Source of the DNA: Agaribacterium sp. ZY112
GTDB taxonomy: Bacteria; Pseudomonadota; Gammaproteobacteria; Pseudomonadales; Cellvibrionaceae
Reading direction: 5' to 3'
Assembly: GCF_041346925.1 (NCBI RefSeq)
Contig: NZ_CP166840.1
Coordinates: forward strand, 124,001-188,000
DNA: 64,000 nucleotides
A program made the translations under genes and the position numbers. Numbering within the stretch: position 1 is the stretch's first letter; each line of letters begins with the position of its first letter. Below, one piece after another: positions 8,101-16,952 of the stretch. The notes beneath the pieces were generated by a model. That model did no database searches. It was given only the letters and a program-made list of their open reading frames with translations, and had not been told where the DNA came from.

Positions 8101-9657
8101 TTGCCCGCTTTATTTCAACTCCAGTCAATCATGTTTAAAAGGCTCACTGCTGCTTTCTGCTTATTAGTGTTATTAAGCGGCTGCGCCTCGCTACCTAAAG
8201 ATCCAAAACGCATCGAATCACACAGCATTGCCGCCAATGCTAACAGTGATCTTAGCGAGATTTTTGACCCAGCTATTGCTGCTCACCCACGACGAAGCGG
8301 TGTTGTTCTCTTACACGAACCTGAAATTGCCTTGCGTGCACGCGATGAGATGACAACTCTAGCCGAGCATACTTTAGATGTTCAGTATTATATTTGGTCC
8401 GACGATAAAGTCGGCCGCATTTTAACTCAACGTTTATTAGACGCCGCCGACAGAGGGGTACGAGTCCGTATTTTATTAGATGACTTTACCTTAAATATTG
8501 ATGACATTTATCTGGCGGCATTTTCGGACCACCCCAATGTCGAATTGCGTTTATTTAACCCTTTTGCTCATCGCACAACAAAAGCGCTTGGTTTCATCAC
8601 CGATATTCAACGAGTTAATCAGCGCATGCACAATAAAATTTTTGTGCTAGACAATAAAGTGGCCATTGTCGGTGGACGCAATATTGGCGATAACTATTTT
8701 GGTGTAAAAGATAGCTACAACAGCCGTGATATCGATGTACTGACTATTGGCCCAGTAGTAGATGACATCAGTAAAAGTTTTGATGAGTATTGGAATAGCG
8801 ATTGGGCTTATCCCATTAAAAACATTTATCCACATGAGATCAGCGAAGAAAATAACAAACTCATACTAAAAGAATTAAAAAAACAGGCGACGCTTGATAG
8901 AGCCTCTTTACCTTTTGACTTAATACGCAGTAAAAAAGAAATAGTAGAGGGCATTCGATCCAACATTAAGCAACTTGATTGGGCTCGCATTGATGTCATT
9001 TTTGACCCAACTGAAAAATTACGTGGAGACACCAATACTGTTGCAGCGCAATTTGAAACAGCCTTAATTGGCGTTAACCAAGAGATGCTTGCTGAAATAG
9101 CTTATTTTGTACCAGGCAATGAATTAGTTAACGACTTTAAAATAGCTAACGATAAAGGCATTCATATTCGCTTTTTAACAAACTCACTCACTAGCACTGA
9201 AGTTCTACCCGCTTATGCAGGATTTTCTAGCTACCGCAAAGACCTACTGAAAGCAGGTGTCGAACTTTATGAGTACCGCTCAGATGCCAAAGAGCGCTTT
9301 ACTTGGCCTGAACCTAGCCACAATGCCCTTACACGTTTACACAGTAAAACCTTTGTTGTTGATCGCCAATTCTCTTTTATCGGCTCATTTAATTTTGACC
9401 CTAGATCCGTAGACTTAAACACCGAAATCGGTTTATTGATCGACAGCCCAGAGTTTGCTGAAAAAGTAATTGCCGTTTTAGATGAAGGCGTTCTGCCCGG
9501 CAATGCATGGAAGCTTGAACTCGACTCAAAAGCTAATAAGATTAAGTGGCATGACCAAGAAGGCTCAACCCCTCTAAAAAAAGAACCTTATAGCTCTTGG
9601 TGGCAGCGCGTAAAAGCGACTGTTTTACGCATTCTGCCCATTGAAAGCCAACTATAA
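8101..9657 (+). CDS. phospholipase D family lipoprotein, cardiolipin-synthase-like (copy 1)
   Basis: Two HKD motifs mark the PLD superfamily: H177-x-K179-x4-D184 (followed by GGRNIGDNYFG) and H414-x-K416-x4-D421 (followed by IGSFNFDPRS). The spacing and motif surroundings resemble ClsC/YmdC-type cardiolipin synthases, which transfer phosphatidyl groups between phospholipids. An N-terminal hydrophobic segment ends in the lipobox LLSGC, so the protein is probably lipid-anchored facing the periplasm. TTG at 8101 is chosen because ACGGA lies at proper distance; the ATG at 8131 has no SD. A close paralogue lies at 11633. Whether it makes cardiolipin or hydrolyses phospholipid is open. Confidence 0.85.
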   Translation: MPALFQLQSIMFKRLTAAFCLLVLLSGCASLPKDPKRIESHSIAANANSDLSEIFDPAIAAHPRRSGVVLLHEPEIALRARDEMTTLAEHTLDVQYYIWSDDKVGRILTQRLLDAADRGVRVRILLDDFTLNIDDIYLAAFSDHPNVELRLFNPFAHRTTKALGFITDIQRVNQRMHNKIFVLDNKVAIVGGRNIGDNYFGVKDSYNSRDIDVLTIGPVVDDISKSFDEYWNSDWAYPIKNIYPHEISEENNKLILKELKKQATLDRASLPFDLIRSKKEIVEGIRSNIKQLDWARIDVIFDPTEKLRGDTNTVAAQFETALIGVNQEMLAEIAYFVPGNELVNDFKIANDKGIHIRFLTNSLTSTEVLPAYAGFSSYRKDLLKAGVELYEYRSDAKERFTWPEPSHNALTRLHSKTFVVDRQFSFIGSFNFDPRSVDLNTEIGLLIDSPEFAEKVIAVLDEGVLPGNAWKLELDSKANKIKWHDQEGSTPLKKEPYSSWWQRVKATVLRILPIESQL

Positions 9658-9703
9658 TATTAATACCGTAAATTAAGCTGCAGGCCTGATATTTGGCAAT
9701 AGC

Positions 9704-10804
9704 TTATAGATAGCTCCGCCCCAGCATCACCCCCCCCCAAAGCACGGCGCGATCACCAGCGCCGTACCTTACTTCCGAGCTATGCCCACGCACCCCGTAG
9801 CTCAGGTAATAACCATTTTCAAAGCCATGGGTATACCCTGCCCAAGCCTCTAACAACATATGCTTCAGCTCAGAAGAGGAATAGCTAACCGCAGACTCTT
9901 TAAACTGCCCCTGTAAAAACGCATTGTAAGCTCTAGCTTTTACAGCAACACCGGCCCAAAAGAAGCGCTCACTTTTACCAAGTTTAGTGCGTGAAGAAGC
10001 TTCGGCATAACTCGCCATGTCAGGGTTAAATTGGTGCCAACGACTATTTAAGTGACCCGCACGTAAACCAAGAGCCCAGCTTGCCTCTGTTAAATAACCT
10101 ACGGAGGCACTTTTAGTTTGGCGCAAATCCCAATGCGAACCCGAGATAATCAATTGCTGTAAAGCCACACTATAACGAGCAGTAGGTTCACCACCGGCAC
10201 TAATCTGATTATGCCACCCCTGAGGCTGCTCATTACCAATCCAACGGTGAAATTCGTTTTGTACCTGACCGACAAGATCCAAACCCAAAACACCGTAACT
10301 AATTTGGCTGCGTAAGACTTTTCGGTCCTGCTTATCAATACGCTCTGACGATGTCGCGAAATAAAGCAAACTTGCATAAGGTCGATCATCATTATTAGGC
10401 TCAACAACACTGGTATCCTCCGGTGTAAAACCATAGAGGCCAGCTTCATAAGCAAGGGCTTTGGAGCGCTCACTATCAAGACCAAGCCAGCTATCTATGA
10501 GCTCTAAAGGCCTATGCATACGCCCACTGATATCATCACTGTGATAGCTAAAACTCATACCGTAGGTGTAATCCTGGTCACGTCCACCAGGAACAAAGAA
10601 ATCATTTTCATAAGCAAAAGACCAGCGCTCGCACGGTGTGTGGTAAGCAAGCGCCTGTGCATCAATCAAACTGCCTTGATCTCTTTCAAGCGCCCAAGCT
10701 GCGGAACTGCTTAGTGCAAGAACCACAGAGAAGACGGAAATTAAAGCAAGTAACACCCGCTCATACCAAGCTGTACGACACAATCTGTCATCAAATTCAC
10801 TCAT
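9704..10804 (-). CDS. LpxR-like lipid A 3'-O-deacylase (DUF2219), outer-membrane barrel
   Basis: The mature protein starts with 'WSFAYENDFF', holding the adjacent Asn-Asp pair of LpxR, then a 'DYTYGMSFSYHSDD' strand with the Thr, and later 'FHRWIGNEQPQGWHNQI' with the His expected at the active site. LpxR enzymes remove the 3'-acyloxyacyl chain of lipid A in the outer membrane in a Ca2+-dependent way. A signal peptide covers residues about 15-40. Start: an upstream ATG at 10816 is possible, but the bases after it form GGAGGGTGGG, an excellent SD placed for the second ATG at 10804. Two GACCGGTC boxes just upstream suggest control by the neighbouring TetR. Confidence 0.82.
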   Translation of the reverse strand: MSEFDDRLCRTAWYERVLLALISVFSVVLALSSSAAWALERDQGSLIDAQALAYHTPCERWSFAYENDFFVPGGRDQDYTYGMSFSYHSDDISGRMHRPLELIDSWLGLDSERSKALAYEAGLYGFTPEDTSVVEPNNDDRPYASLLYFATSSERIDKQDRKVLRSQISYGVLGLDLVGQVQNEFHRWIGNEQPQGWHNQISAGGEPTARYSVALQQLIISGSHWDLRQTKSASVGYLTEASWALGLRAGHLNSRWHQFNPDMASYAEASSRTKLGKSERFFWAGVAVKARAYNAFLQGQFKESAVSYSSSELKHMLLEAWAGYTHGFENGYYLSYGVRGHSSEVRYGAGDRAVLWGGVMLGRSYL

Positions 10805-10818
10805 CCCACCCTCCATAG

Positions 10819-10862
10819 GTGACCGGTCGTCTTTAATTTAAACAAGCAGACTGACCGGTCGG
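10819..10862. promoter_or_regulatory. paired TetR-type operators upstream of the LpxR-like gene
   Basis: The palindrome GACCGGTC occurs at 10821-10828 and 10853-10860, each in the context TGACCGGTCG, centre to centre 32 bp (about three helical turns). They lie immediately 5' of the LpxR-like gene and 3' of the tetR stop. A related box lies upstream of tetR (11479-11491). Confidence 0.7.
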
Positions 10863-10887
10863 CTTGTTTTTGGCTTTAAAAAAACAG

Positions 10888-11466
10888 CTATAAAACATGC
10901 TTAAGCATGGCAACAAAGGCATCAAGGGCCTTGCGCGATTTTGCTGCCTTAGCTCGCATCAGTGCCCCTTCCCATGCATTAAACAGAAACTCGGCAGCAA
11001 CAGCTGCATCAATAGCAGCGTTAACCGATCCGCCTTCTTGCCCCTCTTTAATGACATCAGCGATTAAACGGGTTTTGCCATTTAAGATCGGATCTAAGCG
11101 TTGCCGAATAGAATCTGAGCTATCTGCCATCTCTTGGCACATATTGCCCAGAAAACAACCCACTTTAAACTCGGAGCTTTCAGCACAAGCAATACCAGCA
11201 TGAAAAAAACGAGTTAAGCGATCGAGCGCACACTCACTACAATCCCCCAATAGGGCTTGGGCGTGAGTCCGGGCTTCAGAGGCTGTAAACTCAATTGCAT
11301 CAAGTGCAAACTGTTCCTTACTTGGAAAGTAGTTATAGAACGAGCCTTTGGGTACCTTTGCCGCATCAACAATATCTTTGACGCTGCAACCGTTATAACC
11401 TTGAGCCTTCATGACCTCCATACCGGCGACCAATATAGCTTCTTTTTTAATTTCTCGTTTACTCAT
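10888..11466 (-). CDS. TetR/AcrR-family transcriptional repressor
   Basis: 192 residues, normal for the family. The N-terminal HTH is clear: 'GYNGCSVKDIVDAAKVPKGS' followed by FYNYFPSKEQF (residues about 20-55). The C-terminal half is helical and would bind ligand and dimerise. The gene is sandwiched between two PLD-family genes and stands just upstream of the LpxR-like gene on the same strand. GACCGGTC-type boxes stand before both tetR and the LpxR-like gene, so I infer autoregulation plus control of the deacylase gene. The inducer is unknown. Confidence 0.9.
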   Translation of the reverse strand: MSKREIKKEAILVAGMEVMKAQGYNGCSVKDIVDAAKVPKGSFYNYFPSKEQFALDAIEFTASEARTHAQALLGDCSECALDRLTRFFHAGIACAESSEFKVGCFLGNMCQEMADSSDSIRQRLDPILNGKTRLIADVIKEGQEGGSVNAAIDAAVAAEFLFNAWEGALMRAKAAKSRKALDAFVAMLKHVL

Positions 11467-11478
11467 GCATACAATATA

Positions 11479-11491
11479 TGACCAGTCGTCT
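11479..11491. promoter_or_regulatory. TetR operator upstream of tetR
   Basis: TGACCAGTCGTCT differs by one base in its core from the TGACCGGTCGTCT box at 10819-10831 before the LpxR-like gene. It lies about 15 bases upstream of the tetR ATG, fitting autorepression. Confidence 0.6.
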
Positions 11492-11632
11492 TACAAATCA
11501 ATACATCAGTGATAAAAAAGCTAGTTACACAAATCCCAATAAAGCTATACCTCCCTCTTTGCCCAAGAGATATAGGGCGTTAACATCCATCATTTATAAG
11601 CACTCGAATACCCTCAGGTGACGATAATCAAC

Positions 11633-13201
11633 ATGGGCAATTCAATAAGCCACTTTTACAAAGCAATAGCTAATAAGTGCCATGTCACCACGATATGTTT
11701 CTTAGTCATCTTATCGGTATGTAGCTGCGCTAGCCTGCCTAAAGATGTCGAGCGTATACCCTCTTATAAAATCTCTCCTAAACACACAAGCGCATTAAAC
11801 ACGATAATCGAACCGGCCACTCAAGCGCATCCAGATCAAAGCGGTGTGGTTCTGCTTCATGAAGCAGAGCGAGCCTTTCGAGCACGTCATGAAATGACCG
11901 CCTTAGCAGAACACAGCCTTGATGTTCAGTACTACATCTGGCAGAACGATAAAGCAGGTCGCATACTCGCCCAGCGTCTTTTAAGTGCCGCCAATAGAGG
12001 CGTTCGAATACGAGTACTTCTTGATGACTTCAGCCTACACGTTAAAGACAGCTACTTGGTCGCCTTTGCGACTCATCCTAATATTCATATCCGAATCTTT
12101 AACCCTTTTACAGATCGCAACACCAAAGACCTTGGTTTCATAACAGATATTGAACGAGTCAATCATCGCATGCATAACAAGCTCTTTGTGCTCGATAACA
12201 GTGTTGCCGTAGTTGGCGGGCGCAATATAGGAGATAACTACTTTGGCATAAAAGACAGTTACAACAGTCGTGATATAGACATCTTAACTATCGGCCCCGT
12301 CGTCGACCAAGTAAGCCAAAGCTTTGATGAATACTGGAATAGTGATTGGGCTTATCCCATTCAAAGTATCTACAAGCATAAGATGGATGACGAACGCGCA
12401 AACAAGCTCAGAGAAGACATAAACAAACAAGCCTCCTTAGACCTCCTATCATTCCCCTTTACTCTTGAAACAGACAAAAACAAAATAATAGAAACGGCTC
12501 GTTCAGGTTTAAATACACTCAATTGGGCACACATAGATGTGATCTTCGACCCGAGCGATAAATTCGACGGAGACCCAAACACCGTCACCACTCAGTTCAA
12601 TACAACACTCGGCGAGGTCCAGCACGAAATGCTGGCCGAAATAGCGTATTTTGTGCCTGGTAATGCCATGGTTGCAGGCTTCAAAGAAGCACACAAAAAC
12701 GGGGTTCATATCCGATTTTTAACTAACTCGTTAAACAGTACAGAAGTGCTTCCTGCTTATGCTGGATTTGCAAACTATAGAAAAAAATTGCTGCAAGCAG
12801 GCGTAGAGCTATACGAGTATCGCTCCGATGCTAAAGAACGATCAACGTGGCCAAAGCCTAGTCATCAAGCTTTAAGTCGCCTACACAGCAAAACCTTTGT
12901 CGTTGATCGCCGTTACTCGTTTATCGGCTCTTATAATTTTGACCCTAGGTCCATGGATATTAATACTGAAATAGGCCTATTAATTGATAGCCCAGAATTT
13001 GCTAAAAAAGTTATTAAGGTACTAGACAGCGGCATAGAACCGGGTAATGCCTGGAAACTAGAACTAGACGAACAACATCAACGCCTAGAATGGCATGACC
13101 AACAAGGCTCTCCAGCGCTTTACAAAGAACCTCACAGCACTTGGTGGCAGCGTTTCAAAACCTCAATCTTACGAATGCTACCGATTGAACATCAGCTTTA
13201 A
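11633..13201 (+). CDS. phospholipase D family lipoprotein, cardiolipin-synthase-like (copy 2)
   Basis: Paralogue of the protein at 8101, with nearly continuous similarity along its length. Both HKD motifs are intact: 'RMHNKLFVLD' and 'RLHSKTFVVD', each followed by the family GGRN/GSYNFDPRS element. The lipobox is in SVCSC after a hydrophobic stretch, so it should be a lipoprotein. The ATG at 11633 is preferred to a GTG at 11618 because AGGTGA lies upstream of it. Codon-level divergence from copy 1 is substantial, so the duplication is not recent. Location around tetR and the LpxR-like gene suggests a shared role in envelope lipid remodelling. Confidence 0.85.
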   Translation: MGNSISHFYKAIANKCHVTTICFLVILSVCSCASLPKDVERIPSYKISPKHTSALNTIIEPATQAHPDQSGVVLLHEAERAFRARHEMTALAEHSLDVQYYIWQNDKAGRILAQRLLSAANRGVRIRVLLDDFSLHVKDSYLVAFATHPNIHIRIFNPFTDRNTKDLGFITDIERVNHRMHNKLFVLDNSVAVVGGRNIGDNYFGIKDSYNSRDIDILTIGPVVDQVSQSFDEYWNSDWAYPIQSIYKHKMDDERANKLREDINKQASLDLLSFPFTLETDKNKIIETARSGLNTLNWAHIDVIFDPSDKFDGDPNTVTTQFNTTLGEVQHEMLAEIAYFVPGNAMVAGFKEAHKNGVHIRFLTNSLNSTEVLPAYAGFANYRKKLLQAGVELYEYRSDAKERSTWPKPSHQALSRLHSKTFVVDRRYSFIGSYNFDPRSMDINTEIGLLIDSPEFAKKVIKVLDSGIEPGNAWKLELDEQHQRLEWHDQQGSPALYKEPHSTWWQRFKTSILRMLPIEHQL

Positions 13202-13298
13202 AAATTACGGATAAATGAGATAAGACAACAGCATGGACAAATCCCCGCGACACCGCTAGGCTCTCGCCCCCTTTGATTGCTAGAACAAGCGGACGACT

Positions 13299-14201
13299 AT
13301 GTGGTTTAAAAACCTTCGCCTTTATCGCCTCAGTGAAAAACCGGAACTGGATGAGGTCGACACCAAACTCGAAGACAAGCAGTTTGAGCCCTGCGGCAAA
13401 ATGGACTTACAGCGCTATGGCTGGAGCAGTCCCTTGGGCCGCAATGGCAAAATGCTTAGTCACGTCAACGGTGGCGCCACCATGGTCTGTGCGACACGCC
13501 AAGAAAAAATATTACCAAGTGCTGCAATTAACGAAGCGCTTGAAAACAAACTTCATCAAATTCGCGAAGATGAAGGCCGCCCGGTAGGCAGAAAAGAAAA
13601 ACAGAGTCTAAAAGATGAGCTGATTTTCACTATGCTGCCGCAAGCCCTGAGTAAGAGCTCCCAAGAATACGCGTATTTAAAACCTAGTGACGGCCTTGTT
13701 TACGTAAATTCCTCTTCTGCAAAAAAAGCCGAAGATATCCTGACCTTATTACGTGAAAGCCTCGGTTCCTTAAAAGCGGTGCCTGTTGGTACTCATAACC
13801 CCATTCCACCGAGGCTGAGTGAGTGGTTGCGTGAAGGTGCGGCACCACCACCTTTTACCCTAGGTGATCAGGTTGAGCTACGAGCCAGTAAAGACGAGCG
13901 AGTCATTCGTATGCGCAACCAAGACCTCAGTGCCGATGAGGTTACTCAACACTTACATACCGGCATGCATGTACGCCAACTCGCTTTGAACTGGAATGAT
14001 AAAATCGATTTTGTACTCGATGATGAGCTTGGCATTAAAAGCCTTAAATTTAGTGAATTACTTATCGAGCAAGCCTCCGATCAGCAAGGCGATGATGCAG
14101 CGGCCTTGTTTGATGCCGATTTTGCACTGATGCACGGTGAACTCAGTCAGTTTGTAAAAGACCTGCTTGAGGCTTTTGGCGGCGAGTCTGAGTTGTATTA
14201 A
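13299..14201 (+). CDS. rdgC: recombination-associated protein RdgC
   Basis: RdgC is a ring-forming double-stranded DNA-binding protein of the nucleoid that limits RecA activity and is important when RecBCD or PriA are impaired. The 300-residue length and start 'MWFKNLRLYRL' are typical, as are 'KMDLQRYGWSSPLG', 'PVGRKEKQSLKDEL', 'VNSSSAKKAEDIL' and 'LALNWNDKIDFVLDD'. It is transcribed alone; a strong hairpin follows. Confidence 0.95.
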   Translation: MWFKNLRLYRLSEKPELDEVDTKLEDKQFEPCGKMDLQRYGWSSPLGRNGKMLSHVNGGATMVCATRQEKILPSAAINEALENKLHQIREDEGRPVGRKEKQSLKDELIFTMLPQALSKSSQEYAYLKPSDGLVYVNSSSAKKAEDILTLLRESLGSLKAVPVGTHNPIPPRLSEWLREGAAPPPFTLGDQVELRASKDERVIRMRNQDLSADEVTQHLHTGMHVRQLALNWNDKIDFVLDDELGIKSLKFSELLIEQASDQQGDDAAALFDADFALMHGELSQFVKDLLEAFGGESELY

Positions 14202-14223
14202 AGCCCTAAAGTAACAATACGAC

Positions 14224-14249
14224 GCTCGGCTCTATTCTAGAGCCTGAGC
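14224..14249 (+). terminator. strong hairpin downstream of rdgC
   Basis: GCTC-GGCTCTA pairs with TAGAGCC-T-GAGC around a TTC loop (one bulged T). No T-run follows, so it may be a rho-assisted end or an RNA-stabilising 3' stem. Confidence 0.45.
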
Positions 14250-14382
14250 GCCTTGCAGCGCCCCTCCGTAGATAAGCACTCAGCAATACGCAAGTAGACT
14301 TGCTTGCGCCCAATCAAACAATGTTTTACATGCCGACTCTAAACTAGAAATATTCTGGCAAAACACGGCCAGACGCAGTAAT

Positions 14383-14403
14383 ATAAATGGGAACCATTTT
14401 TAT
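14383..14403 (+). promoter_or_regulatory. putative Fur box upstream of feoA
   Basis: The inverted repeat AAATGG-GAA-CCATTT sits in an A/T-rich frame (ATAAATGGGAACCATTTTTA) that resembles the Fur consensus, 18 bases before the feoA ATG. The match is partial; position and gene function make it plausible. Confidence 0.5.
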
Positions 14404-14420
14404 TTAGAGCATCGATTGCA

Positions 14421-14645
14421 ATGACACTCGCCGAATTACAACACGGAAGCCTTAGTCTTATCGCCGCTATCAACAGCAACGGTGAGGCCTGTAAACGCTT
14501 AAACCAACTTGGTGTGATACCTGGCGCCGAGGCTCGCATCTTGCGAGCAGCTCCTTTTGGTGACCCCATGCAAGTACGTGTAGATAACACCGTACTAAGT
14601 ATTCGCAAACGAGATGCAGACCAAATTCAAGTAGAGCTAGTGTGA
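14421..14645 (+). CDS. feoA: ferrous iron transport protein FeoA
   Basis: A 74-residue SH3-like protein: 'MTLAELQHGSLSLIAAI', then 'LNQLGVIPGAEARILRAAPFGDPMQVRV' and 'SIRKRDADQIQVEL'. FeoA is a small cytoplasmic partner needed for FeoB function. Its TGA overlaps the feoB GTG by four bases (GTGA), showing translational coupling. A Fur-like box precedes it. No feoC gene follows feoB. Confidence 0.93.
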   Translation: MTLAELQHGSLSLIAAINSNGEACKRLNQLGVIPGAEARILRAAPFGDPMQVRVDNTVLSIRKRDADQIQVELV

Positions 14646-16759
14646 CAACACCCACCATTGCACTTGTCGGCAATCCAAACTGCGGCAAAACCACTCTTTT
14701 TAACTCACTGACCGGATCCCGCCAAAAAGTTGGCAATTGGGCCGGTGTGACCGTCGAAAAAAAGTCCGGCTGGGTACAAGGCATTGATAGTCGAGTTGAG
14801 TGTATCGATTTGCCTGGTGTTTATAGCCTCGATACCGAAGCTGCGGGCCTTGATGAGCAAATTGCTCGCGACTTCATTACGAAAAGCAAACCTCAACTAC
14901 TGATCAACATTGTTGATGCTAGCAATCTCAATCGCCACCTCTTATTGACCCACGAATTACTCGACTTAGGCGCCCCCGTCATCATTGTTTTAAATATGAT
15001 GGATGTTGCCGAGAAAAACGGTATTCGCATCAATACAGAAGAACTTGAACGACGTATGGGTGTGCCCGTATTTGCTGTAACGGCTAGTCGCCAACGTGGT
15101 ACCAGCGAACTCAAACAGCATATTGCCGCCGTCGTTGCAGACCCCGAATTAAGCCCTCGCCCCAAAGAAGACTTATTGTGCAGCGAAGAAGCTATTGCCC
15201 ACCGCTATCACTTTATTCGCGAGCAAACTACTGGTGTCGTTGAAGTCGAGCCGGGGCAGGCAGGACGCGCATCAGAGCTCATAGACCGCATTGTTCTTAA
15301 TCGCTGGTTGGGACTGCCCATCTTCCTGTTAATGATGTATCTGATGTTTATGATCGCGGTAAACGTTGGCGCCGTGTTTATTGACTTCTTTGATATCTTG
15401 CTCGGCGCCCTGCTTGTTGATGGCCTTGGCAACTTAATGAGCTCTTTAGGCAGTCCAGATTGGTTGCGCACCATCATTGCCGACGGTATCGGCGGTGGCA
15501 TACAACTGGTTGGCACCTTCATTCCCGTGATTGGCTTTTTGTATTTATGTTTAAGCCTATTAGAAGACAGTGGTTATATGGCTCGGGCGGCCTTTGTTGT
15601 CGACCGCCTTATGGCACGCATTGGCTTACCCGGTAACAGCTTTGTGCCGCTGATTGTTGGTTTTGGTTGCAATGTGCCTTCTGTCATGGCTTCACGCAGT
15701 TTAAGTCGTGAACAAGACCGCCTATTAACCATCGCCATGAGCCCATTTATGAGCTGTGGTGCGCGCCTTACTGTATACGCCTTATTTGCAGCAGCCTTCT
15801 TTCACGAAAGTGGTTCACTCGTCGTATTTGGCCTCTATTTATTGGGCATCGTGATGGCCGTTTTTACAGGCTGGATCTTCCGAAAAACCTTGTTCTCAGG
15901 CGAAATCAGCCCATCTTTCCAAGAGATGCCCGCTTACCACGCCCCCCTATTTAAAAACACCTTAATGACCACATGGCATCGCCTAGGTGGCTTTATTAAG
16001 CGTGCAGGAAGCACCATTATCAAGGTTGTGACCCTGCTCACCATCATTAATTCAGTTGGCATAGATGGCAGCTTTGGCAACCAAGACAGCAAAGACTCCG
16101 TACTGAGCTACATAGGAAAAACTCTCACCCCAGCTCTAAAACCAATAGGCATTGAAGAAGATAACTGGCCTGCTACTGTAGGCATTTTTACAGGGATCTT
16201 CGCCAAAGAAGCCGTCGTGGGAACCCTTGACGCACTCTATCAAGATGTTGCGGGTGTAGAGGGCAATGAAGATGAACATTTCTCACTAACAGAAAAAACA
16301 GCAGAGGCCTTTGAGTCTATCGCGGCCAACGCGGGTGATCTTGGCGCAGCCTTATTAGACCCACTTGGCTTAGGAGCAATTAATGACAGCGCCGAAGACC
16401 AAGAAGTCAGTAATACCGGCCTTGCCGCTATGCAAAACCTCTTTGTTAGCCACTACAGCGCTTTTTGTTATCTTGTTTTAATTCTGCTCTATACACCATG
16501 TGTTGCAGTGATGGGGGCTATGAATCGTGAAAGTGGGCCTTTCTGGGCAAGCTTGGTTGTCGGCTGGTCAAGTTTCTTAGCCTACTGGACTGCAGCAGGC
16601 CTATATCAAATTGGCCAAGTAACCACGACCCCTGTATTTTCTTTAAGTTGGTTATTTGGCTCTGCCTTGCTGATGGCCGCCGCCGTTAACTGGCTTAAGC
16701 GTTTAGGAAAAAGCCAACGCCACTTAAAACCGGGCATTATCGCCAGTAGTAATGACTAA
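14642..16759 (+). CDS. feoB: ferrous iron transporter FeoB
   Basis: Inner-membrane Fe2+ uptake protein. The N-terminal G domain has G1 GNPNCGKT (10-17), G3 DLPG and G4 NMMD. The rest contains the Gate motifs and many membrane helices, including 'GFGCNVPSVMASR' and 'FMSCGARL', both carrying the conserved cysteines. GTG start overlaps feoA. At 705 residues it is slightly shorter than the E. coli protein. The last 25 residues are basic and cytoplasmic. A strong terminator follows. Confidence 0.96.
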   Translation: MTTPTIALVGNPNCGKTTLFNSLTGSRQKVGNWAGVTVEKKSGWVQGIDSRVECIDLPGVYSLDTEAAGLDEQIARDFITKSKPQLLINIVDASNLNRHLLLTHELLDLGAPVIIVLNMMDVAEKNGIRINTEELERRMGVPVFAVTASRQRGTSELKQHIAAVVADPELSPRPKEDLLCSEEAIAHRYHFIREQTTGVVEVEPGQAGRASELIDRIVLNRWLGLPIFLLMMYLMFMIAVNVGAVFIDFFDILLGALLVDGLGNLMSSLGSPDWLRTIIADGIGGGIQLVGTFIPVIGFLYLCLSLLEDSGYMARAAFVVDRLMARIGLPGNSFVPLIVGFGCNVPSVMASRSLSREQDRLLTIAMSPFMSCGARLTVYALFAAAFFHESGSLVVFGLYLLGIVMAVFTGWIFRKTLFSGEISPSFQEMPAYHAPLFKNTLMTTWHRLGGFIKRAGSTIIKVVTLLTIINSVGIDGSFGNQDSKDSVLSYIGKTLTPALKPIGIEEDNWPATVGIFTGIFAKEAVVGTLDALYQDVAGVEGNEDEHFSLTEKTAEAFESIAANAGDLGAALLDPLGLGAINDSAEDQEVSNTGLAAMQNLFVSHYSAFCYLVLILLYTPCVAVMGAMNRESGPFWASLVVGWSSFLAYWTAAGLYQIGQVTTTPVFSLSWLFGSALLMAAAVNWLKRLGKSQRHLKPGIIASSND

Positions 16760-16776
16760 ACTAGGCAAGTATGTTT

Positions 16777-16805
16777 GCGGCTACCCGCTTTAAGCAAGTA
16801 GCCGC
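16777..16805 (+). terminator. stem-loop terminator after feoB
   Basis: GCGGCTAC (16777-16784) pairs perfectly with GTAGCCGC (16798-16805), with an inner GCTT/AAGC pairing. Only a short T-containing stretch (AACTTTCT) follows. Confidence 0.6.
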
Positions 16806-16952
16806 AACTTTCTAAGCCCCCTGACACAGGCGCCAATACTCAAGCCTCTATTAGCCTCGCCCCCTTCTACAGCCAATACATAAGCGCCTCACTAGCCACA
16901 AGGCCTCGCTTTTCGTAAGGTAGGCACTTTATACGGATTAAACAGGCTAGGC

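Noticed and set aside
10805..10816. LpxR-like start at 10816
   Set aside because: The bases after that ATG form the SD for the ATG at 10804, which is the better start.
8101..13201. PLD gene pair as a recent tandem duplication or mobile repeat
   Set aside because: The two copies differ strongly at codon level and have different N-termini, with no flanking repeats, so the duplication is old.
16760..16952. feoC gene after feoB
   Set aside because: The gap holds a terminator and no frame resembling FeoC.
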